DNA from: SAR116 cluster bacterium AG-321-K23 | GTDB lineage: Bacteria > Pseudomonadota > Alphaproteobacteria > Puniceispirillales > Marisalimonadaceae | Length of the DNA stretch: 61,040 nucleotides | Direction: 5' to 3' | Assembly: GCA_003284565.1 (NCBI GenBank) | Contig: QBXO01000008.1 | Span: 1 to 61,040, forward strand | In this document: positions 19,497 to 27,748 of the stretch, piece after piece | Layout of the letters: every line of letters starts with the position of its first letter | Position numbering within the stretch: the stretch's first letter is position 1 | Program-made: the position numbers and the translations under genes | Notes under the pieces: model-generated | Told to the model about the DNA's origin: nothing | Databases searched by the model: none | Seen by the model: only the letters and a program-made list of their open reading frames with translations

Positions 19497-20150
19497 TTAA
19501 ATTTCATCAATTATTTTTGTTACCTTTAAAAATAACTCATCCGCATCAATAAATGTTGTATCAATTACATATGCGTCATCAGCGGGGACAAGTGGCGAAA
19601 TTGATCTTTTAATATCCAATTTATCTCTATCATTCATTTGTTTGATTAAAAATTGCAACATACACTTTTCGTCTTTTTCATGCAAGAAAGATATATTTTT
19701 TTCTAATAATCTTCTCTTTGCTCTAACTTCAATAGATGCATCTATAAAAAATTTAAAATTAGCATTTGGAAGTATTTTAGTTCCAATATCTCTTCCATCA
19801 AGTATACAGCCAGAAAACTTCTTTTTATTCTCTTCTACAAATTCTTTTTGTTTTAAATTCAAAATTTCTCTTAATTTAGGGTGTGTTGCAATTAAAGAAG
19901 CCAGTTTTGCTGTTTCTTCTGACCTTAAATCTTCTTTTTTTATTTCTAGAAAATTTAAATTTCTAGCGATTACAGAACTGTGATATTCTAAATCGTTAGA
20001 AATATTTTTTTTTTTAATAATTAATTCATTAGCAACTTTTCTATATAAAAGTCCTGTATCTAAATAAATAAAATTATACTTTTCAGCTAATTTTCTAGCT
20101 AAAGTACCTTTACCAGAGGCAGCAGTACCATCAATTGCAATTTCTATCAT
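19497..20150 (-). CDS. cmk: Cytidylate kinase
   Basis: Cmk phosphorylates CMP and dCMP. The P-loop GTAASGKGT spans residues 8-16, followed by YLDTGLLYR and the CMP-binding DGRDIGT segment, then SPLVPADDA. It is 217 residues long. It stays in frame through an eleven-A run (coding strand, about 20005-20015), which matters for judging the frameshifts in neighbouring genes. It lies between aroA and rpsA, as in most proteobacteria. Confidence 0.96.
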   Translation of the reverse strand: MIEIAIDGTAASGKGTLARKLAEKYNFIYLDTGLLYRKVANELIIKKKNISNDLEYHSSVIARNLNFLEIKKEDLRSEETAKLASLIATHPKLREILNLKQKEFVEENKKKFSGCILDGRDIGTKILPNANFKFFIDASIEVRAKRRLLEKNISFLHEKDEKCMLQFLIKQMNDRDKLDIKRSISPLVPADDAYVIDTTFIDADELFLKVTKIIDEI

Positions 20151-20179
20151 GTTAAATCTTTTTTTAATTTTATTAATAT

Positions 20180-21514
20180 TTACTTTATGCGGTTCAATTT
20201 GGCTCCAATTCCATTCATTACTTCGAAAAAAGAAGGAAAAGATGAATTTATAGTGTCAGTATCTAAAACTGTTATTGGATTTTCAGTTATTAATCCTAAA
20301 CATAAAAATGACATAGCAATTCTGTGATCATTTTTTGATATAATAGTTTTATTTCCATTTAAAATGCAATCTGGTCCTTTGCCTTTTATTACTACCTTAT
20401 CTTTTGTATCAACAGTTTCGACACCTATTGAATTTAATCCGTCACAGATTGCGCTGATTCTATCAGTCTCTTTATACCTTAACTCTTCTACACCTTCCAT
20501 TATAGTAGATCCTTTTGCTTTCACAGCCGCAATAGAAAGAATTGGGTATTCATCTATCATAGATGCGACTCTTTTCTTAGGTATAGTTATTCCATTTAAT
20601 TTACTGTAGCTTGCTGATATATCTGCAACAGTTTCGCCGTTAATTTTTCTTTTATTAGAAAATGTAATGTTAGCCCCCATTTCAATCAAGCTTGTGTATA
20701 AACCAACTCTTAAATCGTTTATACACACATTTGATACTTTAACATGACTGTTAGGTGTTATTATTGACGCTACTATAGGAAATGCTGCACTTGACGGGTC
20801 TGAGGGTATTTCTATATCTAATGCTTTTAGACACGGTAAACCCTCTAAAGTAATTTTCCAAGAAGAATCAGGTAATTGTATTGTAGAAATTTTAGCTCCA
20901 AGATATTTTAACATATTTTCGGTATGATCTCTTGATAAGGCTGGTTCTACAACAATTGTGTTCCCTGTTGATGATAATCCTGCCAATAAAATACTAGACT
21001 TGATTTGAGCCGATGCAACAGGACTAATATATTCAATAGGTAATGGAATTTTGCTCCCTCTTATTTTTAAAGGTAAATTATCGTTATTTGGATCATCAAA
21101 AATTGCTCCAGTTTTCAACAATGGTATTATAATTCTTTTCATAGGTCTTTTTGATAGTGAATCATCTCCAAAAAATGTAGCTTCTACATCTGAACCAGCT
21201 ACCAGTCCCATTAGCAATCTAGATCCTGTTCCGGAATTACCCATATCTAGTCTATAATTCGAACCAGATAGATTACCAATACCACTGCCAAAAATTTCCC
21301 AAAAATCATTTTTTTTATTAATTTTTAATCCTAACAATTCTAAAGCGTTTGCCGTTGCAATCACATCATCACTTTCTAGAAGATTTGTAATTTTGATTTT
21401 TCCAGGAACTAATGAACCTATTATTAGGGCTCTATGTGATATTGATTTATCACCTGGAACAACTATATCACCAGATAATTTTGATGATTTATTTGAAGAT
21501 ATGGAATTCATCAA
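20180..21514 (-). CDS. aroA: 3-phosphoshikimate 1-carboxyvinyltransferase (EPSP synthase)
   Basis: AroA joins PEP and shikimate-3-phosphate in the pathway to chorismate. The 444-residue protein has Lys23 in PGDKSISHR, the LGNSGTGSRLLMG loop, LSRDHTENM and the C-terminal NDHRIAMS. It is first in the leftward block that also holds the tryptophan genes. It is divergent from the FYDLN-acid gene across 145 bp, where promoters for both directions must lie. Confidence 0.97.
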   Translation of the reverse strand: MMNSISSNKSSKLSGDIVVPGDKSISHRALIIGSLVPGKIKITNLLESDDVIATANALELLGLKINKKNDFWEIFGSGIGNLSGSNYRLDMGNSGTGSRLLMGLVAGSDVEATFFGDDSLSKRPMKRIIIPLLKTGAIFDDPNNDNLPLKIRGSKIPLPIEYISPVASAQIKSSILLAGLSSTGNTIVVEPALSRDHTENMLKYLGAKISTIQLPDSSWKITLEGLPCLKALDIEIPSDPSSAAFPIVASIITPNSHVKVSNVCINDLRVGLYTSLIEMGANITFSNKRKINGETVADISASYSKLNGITIPKKRVASMIDEYPILSIAAVKAKGSTIMEGVEELRYKETDRISAICDGLNSIGVETVDTKDKVVIKGKGPDCILNGNKTIISKNDHRIAMSFLCLGLITENPITVLDTDTINSSFPSFFEVMNGIGAKLNRIK

Positions 21515-21589
21515 AAAATTTTCCTTTTATATTAAAAAATTAATATATATTTTATTTATCAAAAGTTAATAAAATTCTTAAAAAAACTT

Positions 21590-21619
21590 TTGACAGATTG
21601 ATTTTTTTGAGTGTAATCG
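21590..21619 (+). promoter_or_regulatory. Candidate promoter for the FYDLN-acid gene and tRNA-Ala
   Basis: A perfect -35 TTGACA (21590-21595) is followed after 17-18 nt by GTAATC/TAATCG. This lies about 40 nt before the ATG at 21660. The -10 is weak but resembles the T-A-ATCG hexamer in front of tRNA-Leu. A GGAGAGG Shine-Dalgarno follows at about 21649-21655. Confidence 0.35.
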
Positions 21620-21659
21620 CATTATAGTAATTTAATTTATATTATTATGGAGAGGCATA

Positions 21660-22083
21660 ATGGCAAAACCTGAATGGGGCAAAAAAAAGAACTTGTCAAT
21701 CTTGTGGAACAAAATATTACGATTTAAATAAAACTCCTATGATATGTCCGTCTTGCGGAGTTGAATTTGACCCCGATCTTTTACTTAAAACAAAAAAAGG
21801 AAAAAGTTTGTCTTCTAAAATTATAACTGATAACGAAAAGGAATTGACAGCTGACATATCAGATTTAGATGATATTGCTTCTAATTCTGATAATGAAGTT
21901 GTAAGTGATGATGATCCGTTACTTGAAATAAATAAAGATGATCCAAATGATATTACTGATGATGATAATATTGCTATTGATGAAGACATTTCTTTTATTG
22001 ACGATGATGATGTAACCGAAGATGATGATATATCAGACGAAAACAGCATAAATGTAGAGATTACTGAGGAAGATAAAAATTAA
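21660..22083 (+). CDS. TIGR02300-type FYDLN-acid zinc protein, frame broken at an A8 run
   Basis: This conserved alphaproteobacterial protein of unknown role has two CxxC pairs forming a probable zinc ribbon and a very acidic tail. From ATG 21660 (GGAGAGG just upstream) the frame reads MAKPEWGKK, then leaves the family at eight A (21681-21688) and stops at 21731. With seven A it continues as RTCQSCGTKYYDLNK and CPSCG, then the D/E-rich tail to 22083, for 140 residues. tRNA-Ala begins 10 bp after the stop. This layout, divergent from aroA, is common in alphaproteobacteria. Confidence 0.82.
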
Positions 22084-22093
22084 ATTTTTTTTT

Positions 22094-22169
22094 GGGGCTA
22101 TAGCTCAGTCGGGAGAGCGCTACACTGGCAGTGTAGAGGTCAGGGGTTCGAACCCCCTTAGCTCCACCA
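22094..22169 (+). tRNA. tRNA-Ala (anticodon GGC)
   Basis: The 76-nt gene has acceptor GGGGCTA pairing with TAGCTCC (one G-T pair), discriminator A and an encoded CCA. The anticodon stem CTACA/TGTAG holds loop CTGGCAG, giving anticodon GGC. The T-arm GGGGTTCGAACCCC is canonical. It is probably cotranscribed with the FYDLN-acid gene 10 bp upstream. Confidence 0.97.
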
Positions 22170-22236
22170 TTACCTAAAGGAGTTTTAAAATAAATATTTC
22201 TCAAAATTTTCATTTCTTTAATTTTGGAATTTTATA

Positions 22237-23175
22237 ATGCCAATTATAGCTTTTTATAGTAAAGATAGTAATTTAGAGCTGCAAAATGAATGGGAAAATA
22301 GATTACAAGTACATTACCCATTGCTTAATTTGGTGCCATTGTTAAGTAATGAAGCAGAGAATGCAATAACTGCTCTTTTATGGAAAGCACCTCTTGATAG
22401 AGTAAAAAAATTAAATAATTTAAAATGTCTAATATCCTTAGGCCAAGGTGTAGATCATATCTTAAAAGACAACGTAATTGATAAAAAAATACCAGTCGTT
22501 AGGATAGTTGATCCTTTTATGGCAAAATCAATGAGTCATTGGGTAATTATGTCAGTTCTTAATTTTACTAGGGATACATTTGGTTATCATAATCAACAAA
22601 AAAATAAAATATATAAAAATAGAAAGGAAATTGATTTCACTACCTTAAAAATTGCAGTTTACGGTATTGGAGCAATAGGAAGTGTTGTTGCAAAAGATCT
22701 CAAACAATTAGGATTTAAGGTCCATGGTTGGAGTAGAACTCAAAAAAAAATTCCCGGTATAGATTGTTTCGTTGGTACAGATAAATTTAGAGATTTACTT
22801 AAGTATTGTGATATTCATATTTGTCTACTCCCATTAACGCTAGAAACAAATAATATTTTTTGTAACTCTGCATTTAAAATTATGAAACATGGTTCATGTT
22901 TTATAAATGCTGGAAGGGGAGAACAAGTTGTCGAAGAGCACTTGATAGAAAATTGTAAATCTGGTCATATTTCTTCTGCGATTTTAGATGTTTATCGTAA
23001 AGAACCATTGCCAAAAAAAAGCAAACTATGGGACCAAGAAAATATTAGAATTTGGCCTCATGTTGCTGCAGAAACAAATCCTGAAACTGCAGCTAAACAA
23101 ATAGCAAATGCAATTGAATGTATTGAAAATAATAAATTACCACCTAACACAATAGCAAGGGAACTAGGTTATTAA
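22237..23175 (+). CDS. ghrA: Glyoxylate/hydroxypyruvate reductase A-like dehydrogenase
   Basis: This 312-residue D-2-hydroxyacid dehydrogenase belongs to the GhrA branch, which reduces glyoxylate or hydroxypyruvate with NAD(P)H. The Rossmann motif is GIGAIGS near 141. The catalytic set is Arg (NAGRGEQVVEE), Glu (LDVYRKEPLP) and His (WPHVAAET), and the C-terminus REL-GY is typical of the branch. It leads a + strand group with an HpcH/HpaI aldolase and another dehydrogenase. The physiological substrate is inferred, not shown. Confidence 0.85.
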   Translation: MPIIAFYSKDSNLELQNEWENRLQVHYPLLNLVPLLSNEAENAITALLWKAPLDRVKKLNNLKCLISLGQGVDHILKDNVIDKKIPVVRIVDPFMAKSMSHWVIMSVLNFTRDTFGYHNQQKNKIYKNRKEIDFTTLKIAVYGIGAIGSVVAKDLKQLGFKVHGWSRTQKKIPGIDCFVGTDKFRDLLKYCDIHICLLPLTLETNNIFCNSAFKIMKHGSCFINAGRGEQVVEEHLIENCKSGHISSAILDVYRKEPLPKKSKLWDQENIRIWPHVAAETNPETAAKQIANAIECIENNKLPPNTIARELGY

Positions 23176-23200
23176 TAATTGAAATATAAAGGGAAATTAT

Positions 23201-23947
23201 ATGGACTTGAAAAATAAGATTAGATCAAATGAACAAACGCGTGGTGCAATGATTTTTGAATTTTTTAGTCCTGGGATACCAATTATACTAAAAAATGCAG
23301 GTTGTGAATTTATAATTTTTGATATGGAACATGGAGGTCTTTCTTTAGAGCAATTTAAAACTCTTGCATCTATATCTAATGCTAATAAAATTGCACCTTT
23401 AATTAGAATTCCTGAAGTAAGTTATAATTATGTCGCTAGAGCTTTAGACCTTGGCGCTTCAGGTATTATGGTTCCAATGATAAACACACCTGAAGATGCA
23501 CTAAAAATTGTCAATTCATCTAAATATCCACCACACGGTAAACGAGGTGCTGGATTTGGTTTTGCGCATGATAATTACATTAATCAAAGCCCATTATCTT
23601 ATATGGAAAAAGCTAATAATTCTAATATTAATATTATCCAGATTGAAACAAAAACAGCTCTAGAAAATGTAAGAGAAATAGCTTCCATAGGTGGAGTAGA
23701 TTGCCTTTGGGTTGGACATTTTGATTTAACTAATTTTTTGGGAATACCTGGTGATTTTACTTCAAAGATTTACCTAAACGCAATTAATGAAATTGTTTTT
23801 GCTGCGGATCTTTACAACAAAAGTGTTGGAATAATGGTAAATAGTAAAAAAGAATTAGAAACATACTCGAAGCTTGGTTTCAATATGATTGCGGTTGGTA
23901 CAGAAATGAATATTTTATCTAGATCAATTTCGCAAATTTTGGAATAA
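23201..23947 (+). CDS. HpcH/HpaI family aldolase (copy 1)
   Basis: This class II pyruvate-type aldolase has 248 residues. The catalytic residues match HpaI positions: His44 (DMEHGGL), Arg69 (LIRIP), metal ligand Glu149 (QIET) and Asp175 (WVGHFDLT). The family cleaves 4-hydroxy-2-keto acids to pyruvate plus an aldehyde, which may be glyoxylate, succinate semialdehyde, lactaldehyde or similar. GGG Shine-Dalgarno before the ATG. It is flanked by two 2-hydroxyacid dehydrogenases, so the aldehyde or keto product is probably reduced or formed by them. The substrate is unknown. Confidence 0.88.
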   Translation: MDLKNKIRSNEQTRGAMIFEFFSPGIPIILKNAGCEFIIFDMEHGGLSLEQFKTLASISNANKIAPLIRIPEVSYNYVARALDLGASGIMVPMINTPEDALKIVNSSKYPPHGKRGAGFGFAHDNYINQSPLSYMEKANNSNINIIQIETKTALENVREIASIGGVDCLWVGHFDLTNFLGIPGDFTSKIYLNAINEIVFAADLYNKSVGIMVNSKKELETYSKLGFNMIAVGTEMNILSRSISQILE

Positions 23948-23976
23948 CTTTGTGAATAAATTTATGGAGTAATAAT

Positions 23977-24954
23977 ATGTTTGAAGTTGGTATTTCCGGA
24001 GACTTACTAGATAGAAATAATGAACCATGTTTTGGTAATGGTCCTCTAAATCTTTTAAAAGATAGAGATGATATTAAAATAACTTGGATGGACAAAACAA
24101 TATCAGAATTAAGTTCAGAAATGACTTCAAACTTTGATGCTATTCTTCTCAATTTACCAAAAGCAAATGCAGATTGTGTTTCAAATTCCGATTGTAGATT
24201 AAAAATAATTGCTAGATTTGGTGTGGGTTTTGATACCGTTGATATTGAAGCTATGAAAAGAAAAAATATTATTGTTACTAATACACCTAATGCAGTTCGA
24301 AGGCCAGTTGCTGTTGCAGCTCTTACAATGATGTTTGCGGCAGCTGGAAAATTATTTCAAAAAGATAATCTTGTAAGGAATGACAATTGGAATGAAAGAA
24401 CCAACTTTATGGGTATTGGTTTGTCTAGAAAGACATTAGGTGTTATTGGAGCAGGGAATATTGGTGCAGAGACAATTAAACTTTCTAACCCGTTCTTTAA
24501 TAAAATATTAGCTTTTGATCCTTTCAAATCTCAAAACCAATTATCTCAAATAGGTGCTATTAAAGTTCATTTACATGAATTAGCTAATAACAGTGACTTT
24601 ATTGTCATTCTTTGCAATCTTGATAAAAACACAGAAGGTATGATCAATGATGATTTTTTTTCATTGATGAAAAAAAGTGCTTATATTTTTAACTTATCAA
24701 GAGGTCCTGTAATTAATGAGAGACATTTAGAAAATGCAATTCAAAGTAAAAAGATCGCAGGTGCAGGACTAGATGTGACTGAAATAGAACCTCTTTCGAC
24801 AAATAGTAAATTATTAAAATTTCAAAATGTAATTCTTACACCACATGCCCTTTGTTGGACAGATGAATGTTTCAATGACATAGCTAGTGAAGCAATTAAT
24901 TCAATATTAAGTTACATAGATAAAAAACCTATATTGAATCAAGTAAATAATTGA
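23977..24954 (+). CDS. D-isomer-specific 2-hydroxyacid dehydrogenase (PGDH-like)
   Basis: The 325-residue NAD-dependent dehydrogenase has RFGVGFDTVD, Rossmann loop GAGNIG, catalytic Arg in LSRGPVINE, Glu in DVTEIEP and His in TPHALCW. It resembles the phosphoglycerate dehydrogenase/hydroxypyruvate reductase group but lacks an ACT domain. Shine-Dalgarno GGAG about 7 nt before the ATG. It lies 30 bp after the aldolase, in a probable operon. It ends 3 bp from the convergent ptsN stop. The substrate cannot be read from sequence. Confidence 0.86.
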   Translation: MFEVGISGDLLDRNNEPCFGNGPLNLLKDRDDIKITWMDKTISELSSEMTSNFDAILLNLPKANADCVSNSDCRLKIIARFGVGFDTVDIEAMKRKNIIVTNTPNAVRRPVAVAALTMMFAAAGKLFQKDNLVRNDNWNERTNFMGIGLSRKTLGVIGAGNIGAETIKLSNPFFNKILAFDPFKSQNQLSQIGAIKVHLHELANNSDFIVILCNLDKNTEGMINDDFFSLMKKSAYIFNLSRGPVINERHLENAIQSKKIAGAGLDVTEIEPLSTNSKLLKFQNVILTPHALCWTDECFNDIASEAINSILSYIDKKPILNQVNN

Positions 24955-24957
24955 TAT

Positions 24958-25419
24958 TTAGGCTGCTTTAAGAATAGACTGTGAAATAACAGCTAAAGCT
25001 GCCTCTGTACTTTTACAACCTCTCAGTTTGGTTGTAAGTTCTTTATTTCTGAGTAATCTTGATATAAGAGCTAAGGCTTGCAAATGTTCCGAGCCATCAT
25101 TGTTAGGTGCAACTAATAAAAAAATAATATCTACAGGTTGGTCATCTGTTGCATTAAAATCTAATGCATTTACTAATGTTGCAACAAACACATAAGGTTT
25201 TTCAATGTTAGAAGCATTTACATGAGGAATGGCGATGCCGTTGCCAACAGCAGTTGATCCAAGTTTTTCTCTTTTGGTTAAATTTTCTAACAAACTTCTA
25301 GAATTCACGTTAATTTTTTTTTCAGCTAATTCACACAATTTATTAAGTAAGTGTTTTTTGCTTGTGCTTTCAAAATTAATTAGGAACGCATCAGCATACA
25401 ACATATCATTGATATTCAT
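24958..25419 (-). CDS. ptsN: PTS IIA-like nitrogen regulatory protein PtsN
   Basis: This EIIA-Ntr protein has 153 residues with the phospho-acceptor His66 in GIAIPHVNA. In relatives it receives phosphate from NPr and regulates potassium uptake, (p)ppGpp and other targets. The usual neighbours rpoN and hpf between lptB and ptsN are absent; only 92 bp remain. HprK/HPr genes are also missing from their usual place beside chvG. Whether a phosphodonor exists elsewhere in the genome is open. Confidence 0.93.
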   Translation of the reverse strand: MNINDMLYADAFLINFESTSKKHLLNKLCELAEKKINVNSRSLLENLTKREKLGSTAVGNGIAIPHVNASNIEKPYVFVATLVNALDFNATDDQPVDIIFLLVAPNNDGSEHLQALALISRLLRNKELTTKLRGCKSTEAALAVISQSILKAA

Positions 25420-25511
25420 ATTTTACCTTCAAATTACTGGGATAATTTATTAAATGATCTAATTAATATTAACTTTAACTTCAGTCAAGTTTATAATGTA
25501 AAATTTTATAT

Positions 25512-26360
25512 CTAAAAATTATTACCAAGGTAAACATCTCTAACTCTTTTGTCAGATTTAATTTCATTTGGATCACCTGACATTATTACAGATCCATTAA
25601 AAAGTATATATGCTCTATCCACAATACTGAGAGTTTCTCTAACATTGTGATCTGTAACAAGAACTCCAATATTTTTTGATTTTAACTTAAAAATTAAGTT
25701 TCTTACATCATTAATAGCAATGGGGTCTATGCCAGCAAGAGGTTCATCAAGAAGAATGAAACTTGGGTTTGTAGCTAATGCGCGTGCTATTTCTGTTCTT
25801 CTTCTCTCACCCCCAGAAAGTGTTGCCCCGTAGGAGTTTCTAATTTTATTAATGTTAAATTCAGCCAACAATTCTTCTAAAATTTGAAATTTTTGGTTAG
25901 TTGAATAATTTTGAACTTCTAAAACAGACAAAATATTTTGTTCAACTGTAAGACCTTTAAAAATAGAAGATTCTTGTGGTAAGTAACCGATACCTTTTCT
26001 TGCACGCATATGCATTGGCAAATGATTGATATGAGCTTGGTTAAGTAAAATTTCTCCTTCATCAGCATCAATAAGTCCTGCAATCATGTAAAAACAAGTT
26101 GTTTTGCCAGCCCCGTTTGGGCCAAGAAGTCCAACGGCTTCACCTTTATATAATTGTAATGAGACTCTATTAACTACTTTCCTTTTGTCATATGTTTTAG
26201 AGATTGAATTTACACTCAATTCTTGTTTAATATTTTTTGTTTCTGAATCTAATTCAGTTTTCATTGCATCACCGTATAAGAGATCATTATTATGTTTATA
26301 AACAGTTGATGATTTTAGACGTTTTAGTTCTTCTTCTAAATTGGACACTTTAATTACCAC
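25512..26360 (-). CDS. lptB: LPS export ABC transporter ATP-binding protein LptB
   Basis: LptB drives LPS extraction from the inner membrane with LptF, LptG and LptC. It has Walker A GPNGAGKTT, Q-loop YLPQESS, signature LSGGERRR, Walker B ILLDEPLAGIDP and H-loop TDHNVRE, the family's typical set. The 282-residue reading includes about 50 residues before the ABC core. The GTG start is 4 bp after the lptA stop, and an internal ATG at about 26264 is an alternative start. It is downstream of lptC-lptA. Confidence 0.94.
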   Translation of the reverse strand: MVIKVSNLEEELKRLKSSTVYKHNNDLLYGDAMKTELDSETKNIKQELSVNSISKTYDKRKVVNRVSLQLYKGEAVGLLGPNGAGKTTCFYMIAGLIDADEGEILLNQAHINHLPMHMRARKGIGYLPQESSIFKGLTVEQNILSVLEVQNYSTNQKFQILEELLAEFNINKIRNSYGATLSGGERRRTEIARALATNPSFILLDEPLAGIDPIAINDVRNLIFKLKSKNIGVLVTDHNVRETLSIVDRAYILFNGSVIMSGDPNEIKSDKRVRDVYLGNNF

Positions 26361-26364
26361 TTTT

Positions 26365-27150
26365 TTATTTTTTTACCGGTGAAAATGTTCCTTTAACACG
26401 TTTTTTCTTTTTAGAATCTCCAAGAATATTACTTATACCAGTTTTTAAATTTGTGATACCTTTAGATCCAGAAACTTTTGACTTTTGGTTAATTATTATT
26501 ACATTGCCAGTTAATTTTACTATTTCGTTATTTGAATTATAAACACCTAAATCAGCTTTAGATTTTCTTCCTTTGTCTTTGTTTTCTATAATGACATTCC
26601 CTGTTGCAACAGCTGTTTTTAAAGTTTTGTCAGTTGGTTCAAAATTAGCTTTAATTTTATCTGCATAAATTATAGTTTTATTTGATAAAATAATTTTAAC
26701 ATCTCCTTCAGCCTCAGCTATATTTTTTAAATCATCAAAAATAATAATTTTTTTTGACTCTATGTATCCAGATGGAGATGAAAAAGTTTGAAAAGATCCT
26801 GATATTTTTGCAATTTTATTCTCTAAGTTATATGTCATGTATTGACCAGTTGCTTTGGTATTGCCTTTAGTAAGAAGAACTTTTTCTTTTGCAATTATTT
26901 TTTTTAAGATGTTTTCTCCATTTTCAAAAACATAATCAGCTTTAACAATATTTGCTTTTAAAGTTACACCGTCTTTTTTTAAAATAACATTACCCTTTGC
27001 CATATAGTATTTTTCTTTTTCAAACCATTCTAATGATTCGTCAGCCTCTACAGTCAATTCTGTCTTATTAATATCTGTTTTTGCACAAACTAATTGTGAA
27101 AATGAAGCAAAACAAACAAAAAAAAATATATAAAATTTTTTAGTAGGCAT
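26365..27150 (-). CDS. lptA: LPS transport periplasmic protein LptA
   Basis: The 261-residue protein has a Sec signal peptide (hydrophobic core YIFFFVCFASFSQ, cleavage probably after VCA at about residue 23). An OstA/LptA beta-jellyroll of repeated short strands follows (ELTVEADES, GNVILKK, GDVKII, GNVIIENK). It forms the periplasmic bridge for LPS. It overlaps lptC by 11 bp. The basic C-terminal tail is unusual but short. Confidence 0.88.
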   Translation of the reverse strand: MPTKKFYIFFFVCFASFSQLVCAKTDINKTELTVEADESLEWFEKEKYYMAKGNVILKKDGVTLKANIVKADYVFENGENILKKIIAKEKVLLTKGNTKATGQYMTYNLENKIAKISGSFQTFSSPSGYIESKKIIIFDDLKNIAEAEGDVKIILSNKTIIYADKIKANFEPTDKTLKTAVATGNVIIENKDKGRKSKADLGVYNSNNEIVKLTGNVIIINQKSKVSGSKGITNLKTGISNILGDSKKKKRVKGTFSPVKK

Positions 27151-27715
27151 TTTTTTGTAATAAAAGCATCCTTAATATTGCTTTTCCTTTTATTTTAATA
27201 TATTCACCGTTTTTTTTAACATTAAGACCTTTACCCTTTATAATTGTATTACCAGAAACTATGTCAACCTCATCATTTGTATGATAATTACCTTTTTTGA
27301 AAGTTCCAGTTAATGTTTTTGTTTTGAGAGTAAATTTTCTTGATTTTTTTGTAATTTTGACTTTTTGTGAAAAAACAAAATCGTTGTAATTATTTGTAAT
27401 TATCGCTTTACCTGCATAAATTTTAGTTATGACACCTTTTTGATCAATTGTTGTTAATGAATTTTCTAAAATTACTTTCTTCTCTTTTGACTCTTTTTCT
27501 TCTAAAGTATCTGCAATAATAAGATATTTATCTCCCTGTTTATTTTGTTGTCTTATTTCCACACCAATTATCTTATCTTGTTTTTCTGAGATTCTTTTAA
27601 ATTTATCTCTGTCAACAAATAAATTATCTTTATTTATAAAATTATTAACTATAAAGCTTATTACAATCAAAAAAACTAAAGAAGCGAATATTGATTTACC
27701 ACTAATTATTTTCAT
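27140..27715 (-). CDS. lptC: LPS export protein LptC
   Basis: The 191-residue protein has an N-terminal membrane anchor (SIFASLVFLIVISFIV, residues about 8-24) and a periplasmic beta-jellyroll (YLIIADTLEEK, ITKIYAGKAIITN, DIVSGNTIIKGKGL). LptC hands LPS from LptB2FG to LptA. Sequence conservation in this family is low, so the call leans on the lptC-lptA-lptB order and the topology. Confidence 0.85.
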   Translation of the reverse strand: MKIISGKSIFASLVFLIVISFIVNNFINKDNLFVDRDKFKRISEKQDKIIGVEIRQQNKQGDKYLIIADTLEEKESKEKKVILENSLTTIDQKGVITKIYAGKAIITNNYNDFVFSQKVKITKKSRKFTLKTKTLTGTFKKGNYHTNDEVDIVSGNTIIKGKGLNVKKNGEYIKIKGKAILRMLLLQKNAY

Positions 27716-27748
27716 TTTTATCTAAATTTTTTGTTAAGCTGTAATATA

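Noticed and set aside
21717-22049. Ser-rich 110-aa frame opposite the acidic tail of the FYDLN-acid protein
   Set aside because: It is the reverse reading of the GAT/GAA-rich acidic tail; its Ser-rich composition is a by-product.
23201-24954. Malyl-CoA/citramalyl-CoA lyase function for the aldolase
   Set aside because: Catalytic spacing His44, Arg69, Glu149, Asp175 matches HpaI-type keto-acid aldolases; CoA-binding features of the CitE/Mcl group are not seen.
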